Positions 47,751 to 58,977 of a DNA stretch of 64,000 nucleotides are shown piece after piece; position 1 is the first letter of the stretch; each line of letters begins with the position of its first letter. The stretch comes from Orientallactaga sibirica (Eukaryota > Chordata > Mammalia > Rodentia > Dipodidae). A program made the position numbers and the translations under genes. The notes beneath the pieces are model-generated. The model saw only the letters and a program-made list of their open reading frames with translations, did no database searches and had not been told where the DNA came from. Where the stretch lies: contig JAEOAD010000012.1 in assembly GCA_036365145.1 (NCBI GenBank), positions 43,841,001 through 43,905,000 of the forward strand, written 5' to 3'.

Positions 47751-48967
47751 GAACTCAATGAGAAAGATACATGATTTGAACCACTAGTCTCACACCTGCA
47801 TGTACATACCTACATACACCCACACACATCATACATGCAAAGATGGGCAAGAAATATTTTTAAGTGGAGAAGAAAAGGACAATGACCACAAGGATCTGGG
47901 ACACTGCTAAAAATTTCTGCTGCTGATCTTTATATTAGGCTTCTCAAAAGAGGTCTTTGGTCTTTTGTTAAGTCTCATTGAGGAAGGGATGATGATAAAG
48001 CACTTTGAAGATTACTAAACACTTACCATGTGCTGACATTAACTGCAGAAAGCTGAAAAGCTGTCTGAACCTGAAAGAGAGAGTAAATGCTCATGGAGAA
48101 CAGGTGATCAATGCAGTTTCCATGCAGCTCTGGCCTGCAGTGGGTTGAGTATGTTCCCAAACCTGTCCTGCGGTTATTTCCCTAGATTCAGAACAAATCA
48201 TTGGAATAGACATTTTTAGATGCTGACAGAATCCTCACATCGATTCCCTGACCCATGGAGTTAGGGTTATGGTGATGGAAGAGACAATATGGAAGCAATT
48301 AAATTGTCTCAATCTAGGAAAATAGTAAATCAAAAACCATAAACATCCTGGGGGGAATGTAGAGATAAGTGTCATCACAAATGAGCTGAAAGTTGTGACC
48401 TGACAATTCCCACCACGTCCTCTTTCAGGTCTCCTGTTTGGCTGATGCAGGAGCAGATGCATCGTGGAGAAGGAAAGTAGCTTATTCGTGGTAAGCTTAA
48501 CCAAGTAGTGATTCCAAAGGCAGCTGTTAGACCAGATGTGTTTCCATTGCTTGAGAAAATTAGCATATCCCCTGATATCTGTTAAACACCGACTGATCTG
48601 GACAATCTCTTTTATGCCATAATTCTTCAGAAGCCCACCAAAAGCTACCACTTATTTCTTGCCAGGCCGTAAATATCCCTTCACTCTTCTACCCCATGGG
48701 TATATAAGCATTCCAGCTCTGTGTTATTTAGTTCACAGGGACATTTTGTTGATGGAACCTAGTATGCAATATGCAATAAGTAACAACTACACTAGATCTA
48801 TTAGGAAGATAGTGTGTGCCGGCTGAGAAGCAAATCCAACAAAATTCAGAATATTCTACCTCAGTAAAATATCCCAGAGTCCAGTTGCATGAGGCTTGTT
48901 GAAATAAGTTGCCTAAGGTAAAATGAGTCATTATACTGCCCCCCCCTCATGCAATTGAGAGTCACAA

Positions 48968-49890
48968 TACCATTGAGTTTATTTGGATTTTTAAAATTTC
49001 ATTTATTTTTATTAAGTAGAAAGTTGTGTAGACACATCATATGTTGATACTATCCTTTCCTCCACCCTGACCCCATTCTGCTGAGGGCCCTCCTCAATGG
49101 GATTGCTGGTATTCCCCCTAGGTTTGTGGGTTATGAGATGGCAGAGCATCCTTCAGTCATTGTAAGGGAGGGGCAGTGCCTCTGGACATTCTCTTCCACA
49201 CTGTGGTTCTTATAATGTTCCTCCTCCTCTTCCACAAAATTCTCTGAGACATGCTCGGTGTATTTTAAGTCTACTTTAGTGTTGTGCTCTCAATAGGTTC
49301 TGGGTTGTCCTCAGCGACTCCATCACCCTGGCATTGGTTGACAGGCTCGCTATTGAAGTAGCATTCTTTTTTAAAAAAAATTATTATTCATTTTATTAGT
49401 TATGCTCATAATGTGAGTACATTCATATTGGTGCCTTCTATAGTCTCCACTATGTCCTCCCCCCCTCCGAAGGGACCCACCTCATTGGGGAATGTGGGTT
49501 TTGCATTGTGGGGGTAGCCATCAGTTATGTGGAAGAGGCAATCTTGCTTATCTCACCAATTCCTCTGTAGTTTCAACTGGTCCTTGTCTGATGTGTGAGG
49601 GGTGGTTTATCTCTTCAGTCCGAGCTGCCTGCTGAAAAAGAAAAACAGATCTCCAATGGAGAATGAGGTCTGCATAGGTTTAATGGGATAAACATTAATT
49701 AAGAGAGATTTTGATGGATTTAGCCTCTCTTTGGGTTAAAGACTAACAGAAGCTTCTTGTTGGAGTTTATGATTTTGGTCTCCATAGGATTCTGACTTGG
49801 GTCCCAGTTCCAGCTATGGTTTCCTTTCCACAGAATAAATCTCCTAGCTAGTCAGAAAGCCATTGGTTACCTACCTAGTGCCACTATTTG
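48968..49890 (-). mobile_element. Two L1 3' UTR fragments (copy 2)
   Basis: Duplicates of 40875-41250 and 41262-41787. Near 49345 this copy has 'gacaggctcgctattgaag' where copy 1 has 'gacagggaattttattgaag'. Confidence 0.62.
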
Positions 49891-49893
49891 GAT

Positions 49894-49955
49894 TTTTTTA
49901 TTTTTAATTGTTTTATTTATTTATTTATTTGAGAGAGACAGAGAAAGAGGCAGAG

Positions 49956-49986
<31 letters not shown>

Positions 49987-50137
49987 ATGGGCACACCAGG
50001 GCCTCCAGCCACTGCAAATGAACCCCAGAGGTATGCACCCCCTTGAGCATCTGGCTTACATGGGTCCTGGAGAGTTGAACCAAGATCCTTTGACTTTGCA
50101 GGCAAGTGCCTTAACCACTAAGCCATCTCTCCAGCCC
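49894..50137 (-). mobile_element. ID-like SINE (copy 2)
   Basis: Duplicate of 41788-42022, with a longer (GA)n tract. Confidence 0.93.
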
Positions 50138-50364
50138 CCACTATTGGGATTTTGATACATGTTTCTCATTTAGTTTCCTATGTCTCATTTACATAAACTA
50201 GCTTTGAGGGGGTCTAGGATGAGAGAAAGCTGTTCAACCAGTCCCGAAGACTATAAACTGCTCTTCCACTTAAACCATTGGTTCCAGCACATCAAATTGT
50301 GCTTCAAGCTTTGGTTCTAAAAGTGTCACTAGCTGATACAGATGCTATTTAGAACCTTCTTCAG

Positions 50365-50397
50365 GTACCTACATGCAAAAAACTAAAGTGTAAGTGT

Positions 50398-50429
<32 letters not shown>

Positions 50430-50857
50430 GATTTTGAATAAAAACTGCCATCATCAGCAAATAACTATCCTCCATTTGAGACGGGTCTTCATCTGTTACT
50501 ACAAGCTGAATATTTGACATGTGTCAATACATTATTATGAGAACTGGACTGTCAATCACAGACCGGGTTTTATCTGATCCACTAACCATTACGTTGAGAT
50601 TGGAAGAGAACACATCACTCTCAAATGGAAGTGGTCTGAGTGTGATTCAGCTGAGCAGAACTGAAGGCACAAATAAATTACACAAAGAAGTGGTTCAAAA
50701 CCTCTGCTAGACTTCCTTCTCTCTCCTCATCTGCAGCTATGGCCTCTTGGGGTATTTATATAATCATGTGATACAAGAAAGGATTATTAGGGCTTGGTTT
50801 GCAGTTATTTTTTCAGTGTATGCAAGAAATAGCGAGTAGATAGCTATAGCACTTCAG
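50365..50857 (-). pseudogene. Copy-2-specific 493-bp segment, probable processed retrocopy
   Basis: Absent from copy 1, which reads straight through 'accttcttcagtccctttc'. Here the segment lies between two CTTCAG repeats (50359-50364 and 50852-50857). A pure T29 run at 50401-50429 looks like the poly-A tail of a minus-strand transcript. The 430 bp beyond it are of mixed composition and no repeat family that I recognise. About 35 bp lie outside the T run (50365-50400). I could not identify a parent gene. Loss from copy 1 by CTTCAG microhomology is an alternative. Confidence 0.55.
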
Positions 50858-51945
50858 TCCCTTTCTGATACATCTATAAATGACACTGGTGAAGAGACTA
50901 TTTCCAGTAGGCAGAACATTAGTCAACAAATCTGCTTTCTAGGTTTTGGGAAAATAAATGATCAGATATATAATTATACAAAGATACACTATAACCAATG
51001 ATTTGGCTGTACCATCAGGAGTTTGAAAAGAAGAGTGGGACCCTTAATTAAAAAAAAAAAAAAAACTTTACAAAGTGATATATAGGAAAATCCATGAGGA
51101 TATTTGTGTTTGATGTGAATGTTACCCAAAGAAGAGAGCTTTCAATAGGCAAGTTTATAAGATGAAAACCCTGTGGACACAAGTCAGCCTCTTTTGTAAG
51201 CAACCATGTAATCAATCAAAGGACTCACTGGCAAGGAAGCCATGTTATCCGCAACTGATTATATGCTCAGACCCATAAACACAGATTTTTAGTCATATAT
51301 GTGAAGTTGTACTTACCTCTGAATGCCCAGTCAGCCAATAGCAGAGACCAATGCCAAACCCTCAGTATGTCACATTCCTTGGGTGATTAGTCAGCTTAGC
51401 TGGGAGCAAATTGATTACACTGGACCACTGCTAGCATGGGTCAGCAGCATTTTGACTTTATTGCACTAGACAATTACAATGGGTATAGATTTGTTTTCTC
51501 TATACACAGTGGTTCTGCCCAAACTAAAATCTGTGAAATTATAGACTGCTTTATCTGACATCACAGTGTACCTGATAGCACTGCTTCTAAGAAATAAACT
51601 CACATCACAGCCAAAGAAGTGTGGTAATGTGCCAATAACATGGAGTTCATTGATCTTTGCTGTGCACTATATCATACTAAAACAGTTAGCTTGTTAAAAC
51701 AATGGAATATACTTTTGAAGATTCAGGGACAGTGTGAGATAAGTGACAGTACTTTTTATTAGGATTTGTATATGGTGTTCAGGAAGGTTGTATATGCTAT
51801 ATACTAGAAATTAGCAAATTTTAATGTTTCCCTGCTAGTCAGGTATCCAATACTCAGGAATCAAGGAGTAGTTGTGGGAGGGTTGGCACTCATCAATCCC
51901 CCTATCGGTGTACCAGCAATATTTTTGCTTCCTCGTTTAAAATGT
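50858..51945 (+). pseudogene. ERV-L type pol relic (copy 2)
   Basis: Duplicate of 42243-43340. Small insertions relative to copy 1 ('gaatgcccagtcagcc', 'catgttatccgcaactg', 'gattacactggacc') destroy the 83-codon frame seen in copy 1. Confidence 0.58.
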
Positions 51946-51949
51946 TGTT

Positions 51950-52175
51950 TGAGCTGGAGAGATGGGTTAGTGGTTGAGATGTTTGCATATGAAGCCTAAG
52001 GACCCATGTTCTACTCTCCAGATCCCATGTAGCCAGATACACAAAGGTGAGGGCAAGTGCATGGTCGCACATGCCAACTAGGTGGCATAAGTGCCGGGAG
52101 TTCAATTGCAGGGGCTGAGGTCCTGGCACACCAATTCTCTCCCCCCCCCCTCTATAAAAGAATAATAACAACAAT
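51950..52175 (+). mobile_element. ID-like SINE with internal insertion (copy 2)
   Basis: Duplicate of 43348-43582, with a C-run in place of part of the CT tract. Confidence 0.85.
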
Positions 52176-53722
52176 TAAAATGTAATGATCTCTTTAACTA
52201 GAAACCTTTCTTCCAAATTTTTCCCTCCGCAGATTCAACAATGATTTTACTGAACAATAAATTAAGACCATTAGCCAGGCCCTTTGCGCTCCTCATACTC
52301 CTGAGCCAATAGTATAAGAAGGGATGAACAATGTTAGCTAGGATAATTGATATGAATGCTAAGGGAGAGTAACACTAGTATTCCACATTGAATAATGAGA
52401 AAATATGTGCCTGGAAGACAGGAAATCCCTTAATACTTATCTTGGTACTATTTTGCCCTATGGTTAAGGTCTGTGGAAATCAACAACACGAATCAAGCAA
52501 GACAAAAGATGGCCAAGATTTGGGAATGAACTTTAGGTTCACTCTACCAGATCAAGACAATTAGCTACTTTTATTTTTTTCTGAAGGCAAAGTAAAGCAA
52601 AAATGGGAATTAGAAGATATAAATTACAATCATGACCACATGGTCAGTTACAAAAACTATCATGTAATCATTATGAAAAATTTCCTTTGTTATGAATTCA
52701 TTTCTCTCTTTTTATACATATATAGTAAGCTCTCTGGATCCATTAAGCAAAAATATGTCTGTACTGAGTATACGATTTTTTTCCTTGTCATGCTCCTTAG
52801 ACAATATAGTATATAACAATTTCTTATATAGCACTTATGCTATATTAGATATTGTAAGTGATATGCAGAAACTATGAGAATCAGAGTATATAAAATGATA
52901 TATGGAAACTATTTCAGATACTACATCACCTCATATAAAGGACTTAGTGTCCACAGGATTTAGTGTCCAAGGGTGTTGGTAACCATGAGAATTACAGAAC
53001 CAGATCCACTCAGATACTGACAACCAATCAAATTAAGCAAGCTTAGCTTTTTACTTTAAATCTGATGTTATATAACATCTACTACCTTAAGAAGTATTTG
53101 ACTTTGCTAATTTTATATCACACTATTCAGTTTGGATACATGGGAGAACAGTGGCATCACTCATGCACTGTACTCTTCTGAGGAAGGAACTAGTCATTTT
53201 CTGGGATACCATGTTAGGTGGAAACACAAAATATGATCATGCTTTCTCTTTATTTCTGGTCTAAGCTAATTTAACTTGGCATACGGATGCCACATTGAGA
53301 GAACATGTGTCAATTTCAATGGGCTACAGGATACCAAATAGCTGGTAAAATATGGGCTCAGCACCTCCAAAATAGATTAGATTCTGATTCAATAGTGAGA
53401 AAAGTGATTCACAAATGTGACCACCCATCAGTCAACACATTGTCTGTCTAGAACAAAAGAGTACAGGAAAAAATAGTCTCTCTCTCTCTCTCTCCTTGAA
53501 TGTGAATAGTCATCTTCTTTCTTTCCTTTGGACAACAGAGGACTTGATTTGGGACTTCATACTCCGGAGCTTACACCAGGTATCACTACAGTTCTCAAGC
53601 TTTACACTCAAAACTGAATTATGCCAAAGGTCTCTCTGGTGCTCCACATTGCATGTGGAAGATTGTGGGGCTTCTTGTCAGTAATTGTACAGCAAATTTC
53701 TATATGAATCTCATATAGCTAT
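52176..53722 (+). other. Decayed ERV-L-like or unique DNA (copy 2)
   Basis: Duplicate of 43583-45154. The CT tract is much shorter here (53478-53494). Confidence 0.4.
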
Positions 53723-53727
53723 GCATC

Positions 53728-54236
53728 TGTATTAGTCGGGGTTCTCTAGAGGAACAGAACCATGAGAATGAATTGCATTAAAAGGGAATTTATTGGATTA
53801 GTTGATAACAGTCCAACAATAGCAGTTTGCCCAAGAGTCAAGACTGGTACATGCTCAGTACACGAGGCTAGAAGCCTCAGCAGTTCCAATCTGGCACTGA
53901 AGGCGTGGAGGATTCCTGGAGAGCAGCTGGTCTTCAGTATGTTCTGATCTTCAGTCCTTACTGATCTTCAGCCCACACTAGTCTTCAGTCCATGCTGTAA
54001 GGCAGCAAGCAGCCCTGGCAGCCAAGTGGGAGGAAGGGATTCATTTTTCCCAGACCTTCCTAGATAAACCCTTCCTGCCAAGAGGAGCTGCCCACTCTGA
54101 GGGAAGGGGTCACCTTAGGGGAAGGACTTCCTCCTTCAGTTAATCCTTCTTGGAAGCAACCTCAGAGACTCACTCAAGAGTTATGTTTGAGGACACCTAA
54201 CCAGTATCAAGTTGACAACAGAGCTTAACTACCACA
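53728..54236 (-). mobile_element. Solo ERV-L type LTR (copy 2)
   Basis: Duplicate of 45160-45662, including its GCATC flanks (53723-53727 and 54237-54241). The insertion therefore predates the segmental duplication. Confidence 0.88.
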
Positions 54237-54360
54237 GCATCCATATCTAATCTGTCTTTATCAATATATCTTTATATATATCATCAGTTCTGTTTTACTG
54301 GAAACACTCTTACAGCAAAACAGATTCTGATGCTTCCACACTAGTTAGGGAATTTGACAT

Positions 54361-54389
54361 TTTATTTTTGTTAATTGTTATTTTTATTT

Positions 54390-54445
<56 letters not shown>

Positions 54446-54622
54446 AAGGAGGACAGAGAGAGAAAGGGGGGGATGGTGCACCAGGGCTTTCAGCCTCTGC
54501 AATTGAACTCCAGATGCATGACACACCTTGAGCATCTAGTTTGTGTGGGTCCTGGGAATTGAACCTAGGTCCTATGGCTTCGCATTCAAGCACCTTAATC
54601 ACTAAGCCATCTCTCCAGCCTG
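54361..54622 (-). mobile_element. ID-like SINE with long (GA)n
   Basis: Antisense copy directly right of the duplication end. A (GA)n tract lies at 54394-54450, followed by the consensus up to 'taagccatctctccagcct'. Confidence 0.92.
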
Positions 54623-54639
54623 AAATTTTCCTGTTTTAA

Positions 54640-54797
54640 GTTTGTTTATTTGCAAGCAGATGGATATAGAAGAGATATAAGCAGAGATAGATCGGGTGTT
54701 CCAGGGCCTCCAGTCATTGCAAGCCCACTCTAGATACATGTGTCATTTGGTGCATCTGGTTTTATGCCTTAACCATTAAGCCATCTCTCTAGCCTGA
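54640..54797 (-). mobile_element. ID-like SINE fragment
   Basis: Second antisense copy: 'ttccagggcctccagtcatt', 'ggtgcatctggttttatgcc', 'taagccatctctctagcct'. It is flanked by 'tgaaattttc' on both sides and internally deleted. Confidence 0.85.
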
Positions 54798-54916
54798 AAT
54801 TTTCTTGACTATAGTGAAATCCTAATAAAAAAATATTTTGGAAAACTTAGTGTTAAATCATCTTTGTTGGATTTGAGGTGGAAGGGAAATGATGTATTAT
54901 TATATATATATATGAG

Positions 54917-55260
54917 TGCTGCAGTCAGGTTCTCACTGCTGGCAGAAAACAACTGTCCAAGAGCAGCTTATGGGAAAACAAGGGCTTATTTTGGCTTACA
55001 GATTTTATGGGAAGCTCCATGATGGCAGGGAAAAATAATAGTATGAGCAGAGGGTGGACATCACCTCTGTTCATCAGATGAACAACAGCAACAAAAGAGC
55101 ATGCCAAACACCAGCAAGAGGAAGCTGGTTAAAACACCTGTAAACCTGCCTCTAACAAAGCACTGCCTCCAGGAGGCTTTAATTCCCAAATTACCATCCG
55201 CTGGGGATCCAGCATTCAGAACACCTAAGTTATGGGGGACACCTGAATCAAACCACCACA
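54917..55260 (-). mobile_element. MaLR-like solo LTR
   Basis: About 344 bp. On the minus strand it starts TGTGGTGGTTTGA and runs through a CCCCCAT block to the AAAATAAGCCC region and a terminus near TGCAGCA. It is longer and cleaner than the relative at 1027-1360. The target duplication is not clear. It is followed by ordinary unique DNA. Confidence 0.72.
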
Positions 55261-55649
55261 CTAAGTGATGGTATGCATGCTGGATGCTATAAGAATGAAA
55301 TGATTGGGGTTCAGAATTATAGGACTCAGATCAATGCTTAGGCCTTAGTGAATGACTGAATTGTAGAATGAGAAAGAGAAATTTAAGAATCGTTATCTCA
55401 GAAGCAGATTCTGGATTTGTGAGAAAGATGCAGAAGCCTCTAACCTGCAACAGAATCTGAAATTACAAGGAAATCATTGAAGTAGCATGTGCAGAGTGAC
55501 AAGAGTAGAAAAAGATGGAATTGTGGAACCTAATATCACTTAAAAGGATCACATTGTTGAGGAGTTTGGTGACTAAAGGAAGAAATGATCAGACTTAAAT
55601 GTATGAGTTATATGATCAGTCACAACTCTGGATGTACTTTGCATCTTTT
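55261..55649. other. Unique DNA, nothing recognised
   Basis: No repeat, gene or regulatory signature was identified. Confidence 0.4.
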
Positions 55650-55808
55650 GTTGTTGTTGTTGTTTTTCTTTTCGAGGTAGGGTCTCATTGTAGCTCAAGC
55701 TGGCCAGGAATTCACTATGTAGTCTCAGGGTGGCCTCAAACTCACAGTGATCCACCTACCTCTGCCTCCCAAGTTCTGGGATTAAAGGCGTGCACCACCA
55801 TGCCCGGC
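55650..55808 (-). mobile_element. B1 SINE
   Basis: Antisense B1 with (TTG)n in its tail. The body contains 'tgtagtctcagggtggcct' and 'gtgcaccaccatgcccggc' and is close to the family consensus. The flanks 'gcatctttt' and 'acatcttta' may be the target duplication. Confidence 0.93.
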
Positions 55809-56221
55809 CACATCTTTACTTTATAATCAACATTATTATTTTTTGATGAAGTTAGTTTTCTCTGTAATAAAATACCTGACTTAGTTATTCAGAGAGTAAA
55901 AGGGAAGAAATGTATTTTCAGAGTATTTTAAATCATGAGTGCATAAGTAGTAGTAGTTATAAAGAATATAAGAAAAAAAGAAAAGATAACATTCAAGAGG
56001 CATGAGTAAAACATAGTCTCAGGGAAATCACAAGAGTACAGTTTTAAGTGTACTTTTCTTATGTCTAATGAGTATGAGCACAAGCTTACTCTCTGTCTCT
56101 CTGGAATGGCCCATCTTTCTACTCTGGAGAAATGATTACAAAGATAATGAGTCTGTATCAAATAATAGTGATAATGGATTTACTAGGGAGTATTTTGAAA
56201 CGTAAAATTCCTTTGCTTGTG
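55809..56221. other. Left flank of the provirus, AT-rich
   Basis: No gene or repeat was recognised up to the provirus target site. Confidence 0.4.
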
Positions 56222-56227
56222 CAGGTG
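56222..56227 (+). repeat. Provirus target-site duplication (left)
   Basis: CAGGTG, repeated at 63110-63115 after the other LTR. Six bases is the usual duplication for class II (betaretrovirus-like) integration. Confidence 0.95.
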
Positions 56228-56694
56228 TGCCGGGGCTTTTTTCCCTCACCACCGGCAGGTAGAGCAAAAGAGAGAGAGAGCCGGGCCAGCCGTTTCTCTC
56301 TTGAGGCTGAGCGAGAAGACAGGTGTCGGCGACTCAAACCTCCCCAAATCACCAGGGAAAAGAAAACCACATTGAGTCGCGGAGAAACGTCTAAAGCGAA
56401 ACTCGTCGTTTATTGTCAGGGGAGATATTTATGTGTTTTGAGGAAGGGGGCGGGAAGAGGGGATGAGAGAAAGGTATAAGGGCCAATATACTTTGAGGAA
56501 GGGGTGGGAAGAGGGGATGAGAGAAAGGTATAAGGGCCAACAGTATTTCATCACGTCAGCAGCAGCTGGGTGGAGGCAGTTTCAGCTTAGGTGCTGAGTC
56601 AAGGGCAGGTACTCAGGCTCGACTAGGCCTTACCGGGAATAGGCCAAGATTGGCTGGGCTAACCACTCGGATTCACACCGGGCAGAGCCCAACA
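56228..56694 (-). mobile_element. Class II ERV, 3' LTR
   Basis: This 467-bp LTR has TG...CA termini on the minus strand (TGTTGGGC to CCCCGGCA). Its complement at 56409-56414 gives AATAAA. An AT-rich block at 56425-56433 (CATAAATAT in sense) is a candidate TATA element. U3 holds two tandem copies of a roughly 55-bp unit at 56437-56491 and 56492-56540. It differs from the 5' LTR by an AG unit, one A/G and one A/C substitution, a small GGGGA-region change and a G-run length change. Confidence 0.97.
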
Positions 56695-56712
56695 TCTCCC
56701 CCTTTTGTTTTT
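56695..56712 (-). other. Polypurine tract of the provirus
   Basis: On the minus strand, a run of the type AAAAGGGGGAGA lies directly against the 3' LTR start. This is where plus-strand DNA synthesis would be primed. A similar purine run occurs at about 57590-57605, upstream in pol. Confidence 0.9.
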
Positions 56713-56783
56713 GTAAGAACGGTGGATGGCATAGTCCCTGTCCTAGGTTGTTCCCCTCTGGGAACCTTACCCGTCTCTGGGCA

Positions 56784-57383
56784 CTATGCCTCTAGCCCGT
56801 TGACCACTCCACGCCCTGTCTTAGGTTGCCTCAGCCTGTCTGAGAGCTTACCTGTCGTTGGTTGGATGGAGGGCGGGGGAGGGATGTTAGGTGGATAGCC
56901 AGTAAGTGGAAAAGCCATTGTCTTTGAGTCGCAAACCTGTGGTGCCTTGGCCTGATGAAGTTTAATTGCCTCAAGCTGTTGGTGAATGAATTGTGTAATC
57001 TTATTAATTACACAGGGCCCGAGAGTGAGGATAAGAAGAAGGAGGGGTTCAGGGGGAGGGAGATGGTAGGGTAAAGAGCAAGAAGAAGGAGGGGTCCAAG
57101 GGGAGGGAGAAGGTGGAATAAAAAGCCATGTAAGCTCGTCTACAGCAGGTTGTCTTAGGAGTCCCGACTCCTCTTCTGTAAATCTCTCTGGAGCTTTTCT
57201 GGCTTCATTCAGGTCTAGTAGCATCCATACCTTCAGTTGTTCCTGGGGAAGAAACAGAGGCATAGTTCTCAGGGTGTGACACTCCCTGGAAGATTGATTA
57301 TTATCATCCCCTTGTTGGGGTAAATATTTTAAGTCTCTTGCCGGTACCCAAATAGGTCTTTTTCCTCTTGAGGAAAGACACAT
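56784..57383 (-). pseudogene. env: Integrase tail fused to an env remnant
   Basis: A 199-codon frame. Residues 1-20 are the end of the integrase C-terminal domain (an I-W-V-P-A-R-D-L segment). Residues 41-65 could be the env start (leader-like, M-P-L-F-L-P). The text then turns Pro/Ser-rich, and residues 114-125 are a hydrophobic run followed by G-P-C-V-I-N-K and an amphipathic stretch to about 145. That is the layout of the end of a retroviral transmembrane subunit and its cytoplasmic tail. Surface subunit, cleavage site and fusion region are missing. Env is therefore deleted down to its ends and cannot make an envelope. Confidence 0.72.
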
Positions 57384-57513
57384 CCAAATCCTCTCCCTCC
57401 CTGCTGTGGAGGGGGTCTGGTCCCCTCCAGGCCCCAGTTAATGGGTCCCTCCATTTGACCCAGATGGAGCTGTAGGTGACAGCTGAGGTCCAATGTTTTT
57501 GAAAAGGGGACAA
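57304..57513 (-). pseudogene. pol: Integrase C-terminal domain fragment
   Basis: A 69-codon frame, displaced from the upstream integrase frame and from the downstream tail frame. It contains a W-R-D-P-L-T-G-A-W segment followed by G-P-D-P, typical of the small DNA-binding C-terminal domain of betaretroviral integrases. It overlaps the next frame at 57304-57383. At least two frame breaks separate it from its neighbours. Its function as a protein is lost. Confidence 0.75.
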
Positions 57514-57551
57514 GTGTCTATCTTCTTTAGAAAAATTTAAAATATTTAGGG

Positions 57552-58862
57552 TTAATAATGCCTTTTTAGTTGGTCATGTGGGGGTAGAGATTCCCCCTTT
57601 TGTTTTTGTAATTGAGATTTGAGAGTTTGATGATATCTTTCCACGATGGCTTGGCCCCCTTGGTTATATGGGATGCCTGTGGAAAGTGAGATTTTCCAGG
57701 TTTGGAGGAAATCTATAAAAGTTTTGCTTACTGAAGCAGGGACCATTATCGGTTTTGATTTGATCTGGCAATCCAAGGGTGGCAAAGCATTGAAGCATAT
57801 GGCTAATAGCATGTTTAGTTTTTCCCCAGCATGTGCTGATGCCCAGCAAGCATGGGAGAAAGTATCAACTGAGAGAAAAATATACTTAAGTTTTCCAAAT
57901 GGAGAATAGTGAGTAACATCAATCTGCCAAAGGTGATTAGGGCGTAGTCCTCGAGGATTGGCTCCTGTAGTTTGAAGTGGAGGTACCTGGAAGAAAGGCT
58001 GACAGGATTTGCAAGTTCGGACAATTTTTTTAAGGTCCTTGACTGGCACATGGGGATATTTATGTTTAAGGCCCCTCCAATTTATATGAGTTAATAAGTG
58101 GAAGTGTGTAGCTTCTGAGACTGTATTACATTGAGGCTGAGAGGCCAGTTTGTCAGCCAAATTGTTTCCTTTAGAGAGGAATCCTGGTAAATTTTGATGG
58201 CCTCTGAGATGTTGAAGAAAAATGGGGTTAATTCTTTGTTTAAGTAGGGAGCGGGCTTGAATCATTAATGGGGTTATAATATTGGAGTCCAGTCTAATAT
58301 GGGCCTCAATTAGGTTGGGTAACAGGTTAACAACATAAAGGCTGTCAGAAAATAAGTTAAATGGCTCCTGAATAGTGTCCAAAGCCAAAACGACAGCAAA
58401 TAGTTCTTTAAATTGTGCTGATCCTGTGACCTCATGGGAGATAGACTTTATGGGTATAGACTTTTCTCCCCTCCTTAGGGGAGGGTAAACAACTAGGGAA
58501 GCTCCCCAGCGCCCCCCATCAGTGAATACGGTAAGGAAATCAGGGTTGGGTTTAGATAAAAAAAGTCTCCATTCCAACCTAGAGAAGGAGCTCATCCATT
58601 TATAAGGACCATAGTGACAATCAATTATACCCAGAAACCCCTCGAGGGCAATAGCAACCCTGTTGTTATTTCTCTGAAGCCAATTGAAGTCTGTTACCTT
58701 AAAGGGGGTGACAATGACATGAGGCTCCGTGCCAAACAATCGGACAGAGGTGTCCCTGCCCTTTATAATGCAGTCTGCAATCTGGTTAGTTATAGAGTAA
58801 ACTCTGGGGACTCCACCAAGGGAGAGGTGAATCCATTGGATGGGTTCTCCTTCCTGGGCCAA
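57552..58862 (-). pseudogene. pol: pol: connection, RNase H and integrase (436 codons open)
   Basis: This is the longest open frame of the window. RNase H residues are present: D115 (T-D-G), E153, D173 (S-D-S-L-Y) and D237. The integrase zinc site follows with H255/H259 and C284/C287. The first catalytic Asp is D315 (W-Q-I-D) and the catalytic Glu is E408 (I-V-E-R). Between residues about 346 and 376 the text is out of frame: the expected second Asp lies in another frame at about 57748-57750. Two compensating indels therefore replace part of the core. The frame ends before the C-terminal domain. Sequence type is betaretroviral. Catalytically dead as it stands. Confidence 0.88.
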
Positions 58863-58977
58863 CAGCGCAGTGCATAATGTTTCCCCAGAGAAAATACAGA
58901 GGGAGATAGGTAAGTTAGGATCAAACCTCTTTAGGACAGCAGCATCAATGGCCCGTTGTACCTTATGTAGAATTTGT

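Larger units (their letters stand above)
45779..54357 (+). repeat. Tandem segmental duplication, copy 2 (8.6 kb)
   Basis: Direct copy of 37662-45778. The head-to-tail junction is a (CA)n(GA)n tract at 45781-45832. The length excess over copy 1 is about 460 bp, explained mainly by the extra 493 bp at 50365-50857. On the left it cuts into the L1 3' UTR, which continues only in copy 1, so copy 1 holds the original left flank and copy 2 the original right flank. Confidence 0.97.
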
